This document shows, piece by piece, positions 1 through 8,582 of a stretch of 64,000 nt of DNA (position 1 is its first letter; each line of letters begins with the position of its first letter). Source of the DNA: Stenotrophomonas acidaminiphila (GTDB lineage: Bacteria > Pseudomonadota > Gammaproteobacteria > Xanthomonadales > Xanthomonadaceae). Both the position numbers and the translations under genes were made by a program. Where the stretch lies: assembly GCF_001431595.1 (NCBI RefSeq), contig NZ_LDJO01000008.1, positions 57,460-121,459 of the forward strand, written 5' to 3'. The notes beneath the pieces were generated by a model, which was not told where the DNA came from, did not search any database, and was given only the letters and a program-made list of their open reading frames with translations.

Positions 1-1
1 C

Positions 2-358
2 CTGGCCACGCTGGCGGCCGCCACCTGCCTGATGCGCGCCGACATCGGCCACATCGTCGCCACCGATCATGGCACCGCGTTCCTGCAGGCGCTGTACGGC
101 GAATGCCTGGCCGCGGCCGTGCACGCCGGCCAGCCGATACCGGCCAAGGCGCAGGAGACCGCCCTGTCCACACTGACCAGGGCCGGCTCGCCGATCAAGG
201 CGTCGATGCTGCGCGACCTGGAGGCCGGGCAGCGGGTCGAAGCGGCGCACATCGTCGGCGACATGCTCGACCGCGCACTCGCCGCCGGACACCCCGCGCC
301 GCACCTGCACGCTGCGTACTGCCATCTGCAGGCCTACGAGGCGCAGCGGGGCGCATGA
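2..358 (+). CDS. panE: 2-dehydropantoate 2-reductase, C-terminal part (cut by window edge)
   Basis: This is the C-terminal end of an ApbA/PanE-type ketopantoate reductase, the cytoplasmic NADPH-dependent enzyme that makes pantoate for coenzyme A synthesis. The reading frame is open from base 2, so the start and the whole Rossmann domain lie outside the window. What remains (about 118 residues) is the all-helical substrate-binding domain. It carries the family signature in which a Ser-Met-Leu-Arg-Asp-Leu-Glu-Ala-Gly stretch is followed by a Glu and an Ile-Val-Gly-Asp-Met-Leu helix, and then a Pro-rich turn before the last helix. The stop codon overlaps the next start by four bases (ATGA), which suggests translational coupling. 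The family is fairly clear. The exact paralogue is not, because the N-terminus is missing. Confidence 0.75.
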   Translation: MATLAAATCLMRADIGHIVATDHGTAFLQALYGECLAAAVHAGQPIPAKAQETALSTLTRAGSPIKASMLRDLEAGQRVEAAHIVGDMLDRALAAGHPAPHLHAAYCHLQAYEAQRGA

Positions 359-1257
359 CCACCGCCGCGGAGCTGCCACAGCGGGTGCTGATCCTGGGGC
401 TGGGCTTTGCCGGGCGCGCGCTTGCGCTGCACCTGCAGTCGCTGGGTGTCGCCGTGGCGGGCACGGTGCGCGATCCAACCGCCGCGCCCGGCGACGGCAT
501 CGCGCGCCACCGCCTGCATCCGGACCACGCCCCCGACACCGCGCTGCTGGAAGCCATCGCCCGAACCGATGCGGTGCTGTGCAGCGTGCCGCCCGATGCC
601 GAAGGCGACCCCGCGCTGCGCCTGCTCGGCCCCGCCCTGCAGGCCAGCCCGGCGCTGCGCTGGGTCGGCTACCTGTCCTCGACCGGGGTGTATGGCGACC
701 GCGGCGGCGGCTGGGTCGACGCGCACTCCGATGCCGATGCCCGGGACCCCGTCGCCCTGCGCCGGCTGCTGGCTGAAGCGCAGTGGCGCGCGCTGGCCGA
801 TGCGCGCGGCATCACCTCGGCGACGTTGCGCCTGCCCGGCCTGTACGGCCGTGGCCGCAACGCGCTGGTACGGCTGGCGCAAGGCAACGCGCGCCATGTC
901 GTGCGGCCCGGGCTGGTGTTCAACCGGCTGCACGTCGATGACCTGGCCGAAGCGGTGGTGGCGGCGATGCGCCGTCCGGCCCGCGACGCGCTGTACCTGC
1001 CGGCGGACGACGAGCCGGCACCGCCGCAGGACGTGCTGGCGCATGCCGCGCGACTCGGCGGCTTCACCCTGCCGCCAGCCGTGGCCTGGGACGATCCGGA
1101 GCTCGAGCCGATGCTGCGCCGTTTCCACGCCAGCAACAAACGCATCGACAGCCGCGGCACGCGCCAGGCACTGCAGTGGCAACCGCGCTTCCGCAGTTAC
1201 CGCGAAGGCCTGGCGGATGCCTGGGAAGCCGGCGACGGCGTCATACCCGCGCACTGA
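355..1257 (+). CDS. NAD(P)-binding epimerase/reductase-like protein (YeeZ-like extended SDR)
   Basis: A 300-residue protein of the atypical extended short-chain dehydrogenase family, resembling the YeeZ group. The N-terminus has a dinucleotide-binding turn (GLGFAGRALALHL, about residues 14-26). Further on are the motif YLSSTGVYGD, which supplies the Ser/Thr and Tyr seen in epimerase folds, and LRLPGLYGRGRN, which resembles the substrate-side loop. The start is the ATG that overlaps the panE stop, giving a full-length family member; a longer upstream frame inside panE is a shadow. The substrate is unknown, and YeeZ-type proteins are generally of undefined function. The link to panE is positional only. 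Confidence 0.75.
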   Translation: MTTAAELPQRVLILGLGFAGRALALHLQSLGVAVAGTVRDPTAAPGDGIARHRLHPDHAPDTALLEAIARTDAVLCSVPPDAEGDPALRLLGPALQASPALRWVGYLSSTGVYGDRGGGWVDAHSDADARDPVALRRLLAEAQWRALADARGITSATLRLPGLYGRGRNALVRLAQGNARHVVRPGLVFNRLHVDDLAEAVVAAMRRPARDALYLPADDEPAPPQDVLAHAARLGGFTLPPAVAWDDPELEPMLRRFHASNKRIDSRGTRQALQWQPRFRSYREGLADAWEAGDGVIPAH

Positions 1258-1344
1258 CGACCGGGTCGGCCGCCACCGCACCTGAGTGGGATGCGGCAGC
1301 AGACGTCCGTTATGCTCGGCGCTCCCCCGACCCAGGAGATCAGC

Positions 1345-2862
1345 GTGCGCAGGAACGGCAGGATGTTGGGCTACGGCATGGCGGCGCTGCTGCTGGCAGG
1401 GTGTGGCGCCGCACCCGACACGGACACCGCCACCACCGCGGCCGGTGACGCGCAGCAACCCACGCTTCCCGTCACGGACGCACCCGCGGCGAAGGCCGCG
1501 CAGCCGGCGGCAGGCGGCATCGTCGACCGCGACGGCAAGCCGGTGGCGGTACTGCCGTTCGATATCGCCAGCATCCCGACCAGCCAGGCCACGCTCGGCG
1601 CCATGCCGTTCTTCGGCCTGCCGCAGGGCTACGCGCCGCAGAATCGTCCCTATCCGCGCGCCTGGGCGCGCTTCCCGTTCCGCATCGGCGACGGCATCCA
1701 CTGGGTGGAAGGCCCGAGCTGGTCGGCGCGCATCGTCGCCGAGGGCGACAAGGGGTTTTCCGCGCTGGAGCTGCAGCGCAACCTGGAAAACCTGATCGAC
1801 GCCGCCGGCGGCAAGAAGGTGTTCGAAGGCCCGCTGCATCGCGACATCTACTACGGCCCGCAGCTGGAGGACGAGATCGGCGGCGGCTTCATCGATGCGG
1901 TCAACATGGGGCAGGACGCGCCGACCGCGGTGTACGTGGTACGCCAGGCGCAGCGCAACGTGTGGGTGCAGCTGGCGATGGACGCCAACGGCGCGGGCAT
2001 GACGGTACTGGAGGAAGTGCCGTTCCAGCCCAGCGCGCACTGGAACGACGCCTTCCCGCACCTGTCGCTGCCGGCCGGCTACCGCGACCGCAACAAGCCG
2101 CAGCAGCGCGACTTCGACCGCTTCCCGTTCTGGACCGGCGACCGCTTCGAGCAGGTCGAGGGCCGCACCTGGGCGGCCGATTTCGACAAGGGCGAGCGCG
2201 AGTACTCGATGCACGAGGTACGCCGCAATCTCGAAGCGATGATGGCCACGGTCGACGCCACCAAGGTGTTCGACGGGCGCATCCCCAAGGAGCAGGCCGA
2301 ATCCGTGCCCGAAGCGCTGCGTTCGGCCTACTCGCAGGCCGCCGGCTACAGCTGGGACGACTTCGACCTGGTCGTCTATCGCGCCGACCTGCCCGATGGC
2401 CGCCAGGTCTGGGTGCATGCACGGCTGGAGTACCTGAGCGCCGGCTGGGTGGTGAGCGAGCGCACCGGCTTCGTGCAGACCGCCACGCTGCTGCCCGCCG
2501 CGGCGCTGAAGCAGAAGCTGGACAGCGACGGACGCGTTGCCATCCAGGTCAACTTCGCCACCGACAAGGCCGACATCCTGCCCAGCTCCGAACCGCAGCT
2601 GGCGCAGGTGCTCGACCTGCTGCGCGCCGACCCGGCATTGAAGCTGGCGGTCGAAGGGCACACCGACGCCACCGGCGACGCCGCGCACAACCGCAGCCTG
2701 TCGCAGGCGCGCGCCCGGGCCGTGGTCGCGGCCCTGGCCGGCAAGGGCATCGATGCCGGCCGCCTGCAACCGGAAGGCTTCGGTGCCGACAAGCCGGTCG
2801 CCGCCAACGCCGGCGAAGAAGGCCGCGCGCGCAACCGCCGGGTGGAACTGGTCAAGCGCTGA
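1345..2862 (+). CDS. OmpA-family outer-membrane lipoprotein with duplicated N-terminal module
   Basis: A 505-residue lipoprotein. The GTG start at 1345 is chosen because an AGGAGA ribosome binding site lies 6-7 bases upstream. It also gives a short lipoprotein signal ending in LLLAGC, with the lipidated Cys near residue 20; an upstream ATG at 1291 would add 18 residues without a binding site. The last ~110 residues are an OmpA-type peptidoglycan-binding domain: NFATDKADILPSS, then EGHTDATGD, then the NRRVEL end. Between signal and OmpA domain are two related copies of a ~130-residue module. Each contains an FPF...GD...VEG...W...RRNLE/QRNLE...KVF pattern, which points to internal duplication. 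It probably tethers the outer membrane to peptidoglycan. The function of the duplicated module is not recognised. Confidence 0.8.
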   Translation: MRRNGRMLGYGMAALLLAGCGAAPDTDTATTAAGDAQQPTLPVTDAPAAKAAQPAAGGIVDRDGKPVAVLPFDIASIPTSQATLGAMPFFGLPQGYAPQNRPYPRAWARFPFRIGDGIHWVEGPSWSARIVAEGDKGFSALELQRNLENLIDAAGGKKVFEGPLHRDIYYGPQLEDEIGGGFIDAVNMGQDAPTAVYVVRQAQRNVWVQLAMDANGAGMTVLEEVPFQPSAHWNDAFPHLSLPAGYRDRNKPQQRDFDRFPFWTGDRFEQVEGRTWAADFDKGEREYSMHEVRRNLEAMMATVDATKVFDGRIPKEQAESVPEALRSAYSQAAGYSWDDFDLVVYRADLPDGRQVWVHARLEYLSAGWVVSERTGFVQTATLLPAAALKQKLDSDGRVAIQVNFATDKADILPSSEPQLAQVLDLLRADPALKLAVEGHTDATGDAAHNRSLSQARARAVVAALAGKGIDAGRLQPEGFGADKPVAANAGEEGRARNRRVELVKR

Positions 2863-2873
2863 TGCGCGGCCCG

Positions 2874-2895
2874 CGGCCCGGCAGCAACCGGGCCG
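2874..2895. terminator. Hairpin between convergent OmpA-lipoprotein and tatD genes
   Basis: A perfect 8-bp inverted repeat (CGGCCCGG / CCGGGCCG) with a 6-base loop sits between the two convergent stop codons. There is no T-run on either side, so this is at best a bidirectional transcript-end hairpin rather than a classic intrinsic terminator. Confidence 0.4.
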
Positions 2896-2911
2896 TGGCC
2901 GGTGCCGCCGC

Positions 2912-3727
2912 TCAGGCGGCGGGATCGGGCAGGCGGAAGAACGCGCGGGTGGCGGCGGTGGCATTGGCCGCGGTGAGCGTCACCTCCTCGCCGCGGTCGC
3001 GTGCCAGCTCCTCGACGATGTGCGACAGGAATGCAGGCTCGTTGCGGCGGTCCTTGGGCAACGGCCGCAGCGTGCGCGGCAGCAGGTAGGGCGCGTCGGT
3101 CTCGATCATCAAACGCCCGGCCGGGATGTGCCTGACCAGCTCGCGCAGGTGCGCGCCGCGACGCTCGTCGCACAGCCAGCCGGTGATGCCGATATGCCAG
3201 TCGCGGTCCAGGTAGTCGAACAGTTCGCGGCGATCGGCGGTGAAGCAGTGCACCACCGCCGGGCCCAGCCGGCCATCGAAGTTGCGCATCATCGCCAGGA
3301 AGTCGTCGTGGGCGTCGCGCTGGTGCAGGAACAGCGGCTTGCCCACGCCATCGACGGCAAGGTCCGCCGCCAGCTGCAGCTGCCGTTCGAACGCGCGGCG
3401 CTGGGCCGGGCGCGGCGAGAAGTCGCGGTTGTAGTCCAGCCCGCATTCGCCCACCGCGACCACTTCCGGGTGCGCGTGCAGCGCGCGCATCTGCGCGTCG
3501 CATTCGTCGGTGTACTCGACCGCGTGGTGCGGATGCACCCCGGCGGTGGCGTACAGGAAGCCCGGGTGCTGCTGCGCCAGCGCCAGCGCCATCGGCGAGT
3601 GCTCGCGGCTGGCGCCGGTCACCACCATCTGCACCACGCCGGCCGCGCGCGCGCGCTCCAGCACCGCGTCCAGGTCGCGGGCGAAGGATTCGTGGGTGAG
3701 GTTGGCGCCGATGTCGATCAGTTGCAT
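2912..3727 (-). CDS. tatD: TatD family metal-dependent hydrolase / 3'-5' DNase
   Basis: A 271-residue TatD-family nuclease of the amidohydrolase fold, normally a cytoplasmic metal-dependent DNase. The start at the ATG giving MQLIDIGANLTH is chosen because it matches the family N-terminus; the longer open frame upstream runs into hrpB and is not used. Landmarks in order are DIGANLTH near the N-terminus, TAGVHPHHA (metal His-x-His), VGECGLDYNRD (metal Glu), LFLHQRDAH, VHCFTADR, and IETDAPYLLPR with its metal Asp. All expected metal ligands are present. It diverges from hrpB with a gap of about 77 bases that should hold both promoters. Confidence 0.9.
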   Translation of the reverse strand: MQLIDIGANLTHESFARDLDAVLERARAAGVVQMVVTGASREHSPMALALAQQHPGFLYATAGVHPHHAVEYTDECDAQMRALHAHPEVVAVGECGLDYNRDFSPRPAQRRAFERQLQLAADLAVDGVGKPLFLHQRDAHDDFLAMMRNFDGRLGPAVVHCFTADRRELFDYLDRDWHIGITGWLCDERRGAHLRELVRHIPAGRLMIETDAPYLLPRTLRPLPKDRRNEPAFLSHIVEELARDRGEEVTLTAANATAATRAFFRLPDPAA

Positions 3728-3804
3728 GGCCGTGGGCAGGGATGCGGATACGGAAACCGCGCATTGTAGGCGGTCGCGCCGGCGCGAACCCTTATCCTTG
3801 CGCG

Positions 3805-6305
3805 ATGGCACGCCCCGACTTCCCCATTTCCCCGCTGTTGCCGGCCATCGCCGACAGCCTGGCCGCGCACCCGCGGCTGGTACTCGAAGCCCCGCCCGGC
3901 GCCGGCAAGACCACCCAGGTGCCGCTGGCGCTGCTCGACGCGCCATGGCTGCAGGGCGGCCGGATCGTGATGCTGGAACCGCGCCGCGTCGCCGCGCGCA
4001 GTGCCGCCCAGTTCATGGCGCGGCAGCTCGGCGAGCCGGTCGGCGAGACCGTCGGCTACCGCATCCGCTTCGAGAACAGGATCTCCGCGCGTACCCGCAT
4101 CGAGGTCGTCACCGAAGGCATCCTCACCCGCATGCTGCAGGACGACCCGTTGCTGGACGGCGTCGGCGCGCTGCTGTTCGACGAGTTCCACGAGCGCCAC
4201 CTGTCGGCCGACCTCGGCCTGGCACTGGCGCTGGACGTGCAGGCCGGGCTGCGTGAGGACCTGCGCATCGTGGTGATGTCGGCCACCCTCGACGGCGAGC
4301 GCCTGGCCGCGTTCCTCGACGCGCCGCGCCTGTCCAGCCAGGGCCGCGGGTTTCCGGTGGAGGTCGCGCATTTCCCGCCACGGCGCGAGGAGACGCTGGA
4401 AGCCCAGGCGCGGCGCGCGGTCGAACACGCGCTGGCGGCGCATCCGGGCGACGTGCTGGTGTTCCTGCCGGGCCAGCGCGAGATCGCGCGCGTACAGGCC
4501 GCGCTGGACGCGGTGCGCGCGGCCGGTACCGACGTACTGCCGCTGCACGGCGAACTGCCTGTGGAACAGCAGTCGCGGGTGCTGCAACCCGACCCCGACG
4601 GGCGCCGCCGCGTGGTGCTGGCGACCAACGTCGCCGAATCCTCGGTGACCCTGCCCGGCGTGCGCGTGGTGGTCGACGCGGGCCTGGCGCGCGAGCCGCG
4701 CTACGACCCCAACAGCGGTTTCCCGCGGCTGGACGCGGTGCCGATATCGCAGGCGTCGGCCGACCAGCGCGCCGGCCGCGCCGGGCGCGTGGCCTCTGGC
4801 TGGCGCTGCGCCTGTGGCCGCAATCGCAACGGCTGGAGCCGCAGCGGCGCCCGGAGATGGCGCAGGTGGAGCTGGCCGCGCTGGCGCTGGAGCTGGCTGC
4901 CTGGGGCAGCGACGCGCTGCGCTTCGTCGATCCACCGCCGGCCGGTGCGCTGGCTGCCGCGCGGGAACTGCTGCAGCGGCTCGGTGCGCTCGACGGCAAC
5001 ACGATCACCGCTACCGGGCGGCGCATGCTGGCGCTGGGTACCCACCCACGGCTGGCGGCGATGCTGATCGCCGCGGCCGATCCGCGCGAGCAGGCGCTGG
5101 CTGCCGACCTGGCCGCGCTGCTGGAGGCACGCGACCCACTGCGCCAGGGCGGCGACGCGCTGGCCGCACGCTGGCGCGCACTGGCGGCGATGCGCGGTGG
5201 CCACGTGCCGCACGATGCCAGCCGCGGCGCGCTGGCCGCCATCGATGCGGCCAGCCGGCAGTGGCGGCGGCGCCTGCGCTGCGACGCCACGCCCCCGGAC
5301 GACGTCGAGGCGCACGCGCTCGGCGACCTGCTCGCCCATGCCTTTCCCGACCGCATCGCCGCACGCCATCCGTCCGACCCGCTGCGCTACCAGCTGGCCA
5401 ACGGCCGCAGCGCGCGCCTGCACGACAACAGCGACCTGCGCGGCGAGCCCTGGCTGGTGATCAGCGAGCTGCGCTTCGAGGCACGCGACGCGCTGCTGCT
5501 GCGCGCCGCGCCGGTGGACGAGGCGCGCCTGCGTACCGATTTCCCGCAGCGCTTCCACCAGCGCGACGTGGTGCGCTGGAACGGCGAGCGGCGCGCGCTG
5601 GAGGCACGGCGCGAATCCGGCTTCGACCGCATCGTGCTGGACAGCCGCCCGGCCGGCAGGGTCGATCCGGCACAGGCCGCGCGCGCGCTCACCGACGCGG
5701 TGCGCGAACTGGGGCTGGACGCGCTGCCATGGACCGGCGCGCTGCGCCAGTGGCGCCACCGCGTGCAGGGACTGCGCCAGTGGATGCCGGAACTGGGCCT
5801 GCCCGACCTGTCCGACGCGGCATTGCTGGACACGCTCGACACCTGGCTGCTGCCGGCTTTCGCCGGCAAGACCCGGCTCGACGCCCTCGGCGAACCGGAG
5901 CTGGGCGAAGCGCTGAAATCGGGCATCGACTGGAACCTGCGCCAGCAGATCGACCGCCATGCGCCGGTGCGGATCAGCGTGCCGTCGGGCATGGATCGCG
6001 CCATCGACTACGCGATGGACGACGATGGACTGACTCCGCGCCCGCCGGTACTGGCGGTCAAGCTGCAGGAGCTGTTCGGCCTGGCCGACACACCGCGCAT
6101 CGCCGATGGCCGCGTGCCGCTGCTGCTGCACCTGCTCTCACCCGGCGGCAAGCCGCTGCAGGTCACCGGCGACCTGCGCAACTTCTGGGAGAACACCTAT
6201 GCGGAAGTGCGGAAGGAGATGAAGGGCCGGTATCCCCGGCATCCATGGCCGGACGACCCCTGGAGCGCAACCGCCACGCACCGCGCAAAACCCCGCGGGA
6301 CGTGA
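3805..6305 (+). pseudogene. hrpB: ATP-dependent helicase HrpB, interrupted by a single frameshift
   Basis: This reads as HrpB, a DEAH-box RNA helicase-like protein, in two frames. The first frame starts at 3805 (MARPDFPISPLLP) and holds motif I (EAPPGAGKTTQ), motif II (DEFHERH), motif III (MSATLDGERL) and motif VI (QRAGRAGRV). It leaves homology at about 4795-4800. The second frame is open from just upstream of 4800 with LALRLWPQSQRLEPQRRPEMAQ and continues through the HrpB C-terminal domain to the family-typical ending near WPDDPWSATATHRAKPRGT. Inserting one C at about 4799 (GGCTGGCG becoming GGCCTGGCG) restores a continuous protein of about 833 codons, the usual HrpB length. It is either a real recent inactivation or a base-calling error. 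No homopolymer or slippery heptamer is present to suggest programmed frameshifting. Confidence 0.85.
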
Positions 6306-6458
6306 ACGCCCACCGCCCGTGACACTGCCCCGGCGCGGACGGCCCACCCCAAGTGGCGCGGCATTGCTGCATGATGCGATGCGTGGCGCGCGACTAACAT
6401 TTCCTGCACGCGCGTCCCGCGACACTGCATGCCTGTCCCCGCAACCGAGGATTCCCCC

Positions 6459-6812
6459 ATGAGCAAGTTCAGCGACATCACCGGATCGGCCCTGGAACGG
6501 GCCATGGAACTGGCCGGCCATGCCGGCGACAGCCTCAAGCACGGCGGCTCCAACGCCGCCGACTGGCTCAAGGCCGGGGCTGCCATCGGCGCCATGAAGA
6601 CCGGCGGCCGCGCCGTGGGCCGGGTGGCGCGGCGCAACCCGACCGCCACCATCGCCGTGGCTGCGGTGGGGCTGGGGCTGATCGGCTACGCGGTCTACCG
6701 CAAGAACAAGCGCGACAACGCCGCACTGGAAGCCAAGTCGCAGCAGATCGCCCAGCGCCGCCGCGCGCAGACCACGGTCGACGAGACCAGCGACATCGGC
6801 AGCGACGCCTGA
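6459..6812 (+). CDS. Small single-span membrane protein of unknown function
   Basis: A 117-residue protein. The ATG at 6459 (MSKFSDITGSALERAME) has a GAGG element about 9 bases upstream; the longer frame beginning at 6429 lacks one. It has an amphipathic, Gly- and Ala-rich N-terminal half and then one clear membrane segment at about residues 65-85 (TIAVAAVGLGLIGYAVY). A basic KNKRDN stop-transfer sequence follows, with a short charged tail containing a probable coiled coil (EAKSQQIAQRRRAQ). I do not recognise a named family. It stands alone and is followed by its own terminator. Confidence 0.6.
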   Translation: MSKFSDITGSALERAMELAGHAGDSLKHGGSNAADWLKAGAAIGAMKTGGRAVGRVARRNPTATIAVAAVGLGLIGYAVYRKNKRDNAALEAKSQQIAQRRRAQTTVDETSDIGSDA

Positions 6813-6817
6813 TGCCT

Positions 6818-6851
6818 GCGGGCGCGCGCCGCGGTGCGCGCCCGCCCTTTT
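6818..6851 (+). terminator. Intrinsic terminator after the small membrane protein
   Basis: A perfect 10-bp GC stem (GCGGGCGCGC at 6818-6827 with GCGCGCCCGC at 6836-6845) and 8-base loop begins 6 bases after the stop codon and is followed by CCTTTT. The short T-run supports termination on the plus strand. It also lies at the end of the convergent rluE gene. Confidence 0.6.
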
Positions 6852-6852
6852 C

Positions 6853-7395
6853 CTAGCCCTGCAACACCCGCCACTGCCCGGGCTGCAGGCCATCGAGCGC
6901 ATGCGCGCCCATCGCCGCGCGCACCAGCCGCAGCGTCGGCAGGCCCACCGCGGCGGTCATGCGCCGCACCTGGCGGTTGCGCCCTTCGCGCAGGGTGATC
7001 GCCAGCCAGGCGTCGGGCACGGTCTTGCGGAACCGCACCGGCGGATCGCGTGGCCACAGCGCTGGCGGCGCCTCCAGCAGCTGCACCCGCGCCGGCAGCG
7101 TCGGCCCGTCATTGAGCAGCACCCCGTCACGCAGCGCCTGCAGCATGTCCGGGGCCGGTACGCCTTCCACCTGCACCCAATAGGTCTTGTCCTGCTTGTG
7201 GCGCGGATCGGTCAGGCGGTGTGCCAGGCCACCGTCGTCGGTGAGCAGCAGCAGGCCCTCGCTGTCGTAGTCCAGGCGCCCTGCCGGGTACACGTCCCCG
7301 GGCAGGCCGAAGCCGGCCAGTGTCGCCCGCGGCGGCTGGCTGCGGTCGGTGAACTGGCACAGCACGTTGAAGGGTTTGTTGAAGGCGATGAGCAT
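6853..7395 (-). CDS. rluE: 23S rRNA pseudouridine synthase RluE-type
   Basis: A 180-residue pseudouridine synthase of the RsuA/RluB/E/F family, lacking the N-terminal S4 domain, as RluE does. RluE modifies U2457 of 23S rRNA in E. coli. The protein begins [15 protein letters not shown] and then has the catalytic-Asp motif [14 protein letters not shown] (about residues 40-53). It continues with [16 protein letters not shown] and the C-terminal [17 protein letters not shown] motif, which is diagnostic of this family. Length and absence of S4 favour RluE over RluB or RluF. The start is the first ATG of the frame and fits the family. Confidence 0.9.
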   Translation of the reverse strand: MLIAFNKPFNVLCQFTDRSQPPRATLAGFGLPGDVYPAGRLDYDSEGLLLLTDDGGLAHRLTDPRHKQDKTYWVQVEGVPAPDMLQALRDGVLLNDGPTLPARVQLLEAPPALWPRDPPVRFRKTVPDAWLAITLREGRNRQVRRMTAAVGLPTLRLVRAAMGAHALDGLQPGQWRVLQG

Positions 7396-7505
7396 GGCAG
7401 CCGGGCAAAAACGATGACGATGACGACGGCGAACGGGATGGCCGCAGCCGCGGCGTCATCCCCGCGCCGTGCAACCGGCCGCAACGGCAGGGTGCGCGGC
7501 CGCCG

Positions 7506-7540
7506 GCAGGGCGCGCCGCGCGGGCGTCCACGCGCCCTGC
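7506..7540. terminator. Inverted repeat downstream of the exported methyltransferase gene
   Basis: A perfect 10-bp inverted repeat (GCAGGGCGCG at 7506-7515, CGCGCCCTGC at 7531-7540) with a 15-base loop lies 18 bases past the stop of the minus-strand gene. There is no T-run. It may end that transcript, but could be chance in a GC-rich spacer. Confidence 0.35.
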
Positions 7541-7557
7541 CCTGCGTTCGGCCCCGG

Positions 7558-8427
7558 TCAGGGCTTCACGAAGCGCAGCGTCATCCGGTCACTTTCGCCG
7601 ATCGCCTTGTACCTGGCGGCATCGGCGGCGTCGTGGTTGTTGGACGGCGGCAGCGTCCACACGCCATTGGGGTGATCCCTGGTGTCGCGCGGGTTCGCGT
7701 TGATCTCACTGCTCTGCTGCAGCTTGAAGCCGGCGGCTTCGGCCATGGCGATGACCTGCGCCTGGCCGACGTAACCACTCTTGTCGTCGGCCGCGACGTC
7801 GGCCTTGGCGCGGTGCTCGACCACGCCCAGCGTGCCACCGGGCTTGAGCACCGCGAAGAACGCACGGAACAGGCCTTCGGCCTGGTTGGCGGCGCGCCAG
7901 TTGTGCACGTTGCGGAAGGTCAGCACCACGTCGGCCGAGCCCGGCTTGCCGAGCACCGGGGCCGCCGGGTCGTAGGCGACCACGGTGGCCTTGTCGAACA
8001 GCGCCGGCGCGGCGGCGAACTTCTTCTCCAGCCCATCGCGGGTGCGCTGCTGGTAGTCGCGGCCCTTGCCGGCCGGCAGCGCCATCGGGTCGACCACCGC
8101 GGCCACGTAATGGCCATGGCCACGCAGGTAGGGCGCGAGGATCTCGGCGTACCAGCCACCGCCCGGGGTGATCTCGACCACGGTGTGCTGCGGCTGCACG
8201 CCGAAGAACTCCAGGGTCTGCAGCGGATGCCGGTACCCATCGCGCGCGGTGTTGGCGGGGCTGCGCCAGTCCCCGGCCACCGCGGCCTGCAGCTGCGCGG
8301 AGGCGGAGGCGGCCGGTGCGCCGTGCATGGCGGCATGGTCGTGGCCGGCATGCGCAGGGTCCTGCGCGGCGACAGGCAGGGCGGCGAACAACAGACAGGC
8401 GGCAACCAGCGGGGCAGTCGTCTTCAT
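7558..8427 (-). CDS. Predicted exported class I methyltransferase-like protein
   Basis: A 289-residue protein with a cleavable Sec signal peptide (about residues 1-21, ending LPVAAQ). A His-rich mature N-terminus follows (DPAHAGHDHAAMHG). The rest looks like an SAM-dependent methyltransferase fold: VVEITPGGGWYAEILAPYL (about residues 80-98) stands in the SAM-binding motif I position, and DVVLTFRNVHNW and LKPGGTLGVVEHRAK are motif IV- and post-IV-like. The pairing of a signal peptide with this cytoplasmic type of fold is seen in a proteobacterial family of predicted methyltransferases whose substrate is unknown. Whether it still binds SAM outside the cytoplasm is open. The gene stands alone. 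Confidence 0.75.
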   Translation of the reverse strand: MKTTAPLVAACLLFAALPVAAQDPAHAGHDHAAMHGAPAASASAQLQAAVAGDWRSPANTARDGYRHPLQTLEFFGVQPQHTVVEITPGGGWYAEILAPYLRGHGHYVAAVVDPMALPAGKGRDYQQRTRDGLEKKFAAAPALFDKATVVAYDPAAPVLGKPGSADVVLTFRNVHNWRAANQAEGLFRAFFAVLKPGGTLGVVEHRAKADVAADDKSGYVGQAQVIAMAEAAGFKLQQSSEINANPRDTRDHPNGVWTLPPSNNHDAADAARYKAIGESDRMTLRFVKP

Positions 8428-8582
8428 CGGGAGGTTCCACGGTTGGAGTCCGGCGAGCCTAGCATGCGCACGCCGCGCCCCGGCGCTGCGCGCAGGGCAT
8501 GCGGAACGCTGTTTTTACCGCTGCGCAACGGAACCGGACGGCGCTGCGTCTATGCTGGGGCGCCGATCCCAAGGAGCTGCGC

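Noticed and set aside
4795..4805. Programmed ribosomal frameshifting as an explanation for the hrpB frame change.
   Set aside because: No slippery heptamer, no downstream pseudoknot recognised, and HrpB is not known to use frameshifting.
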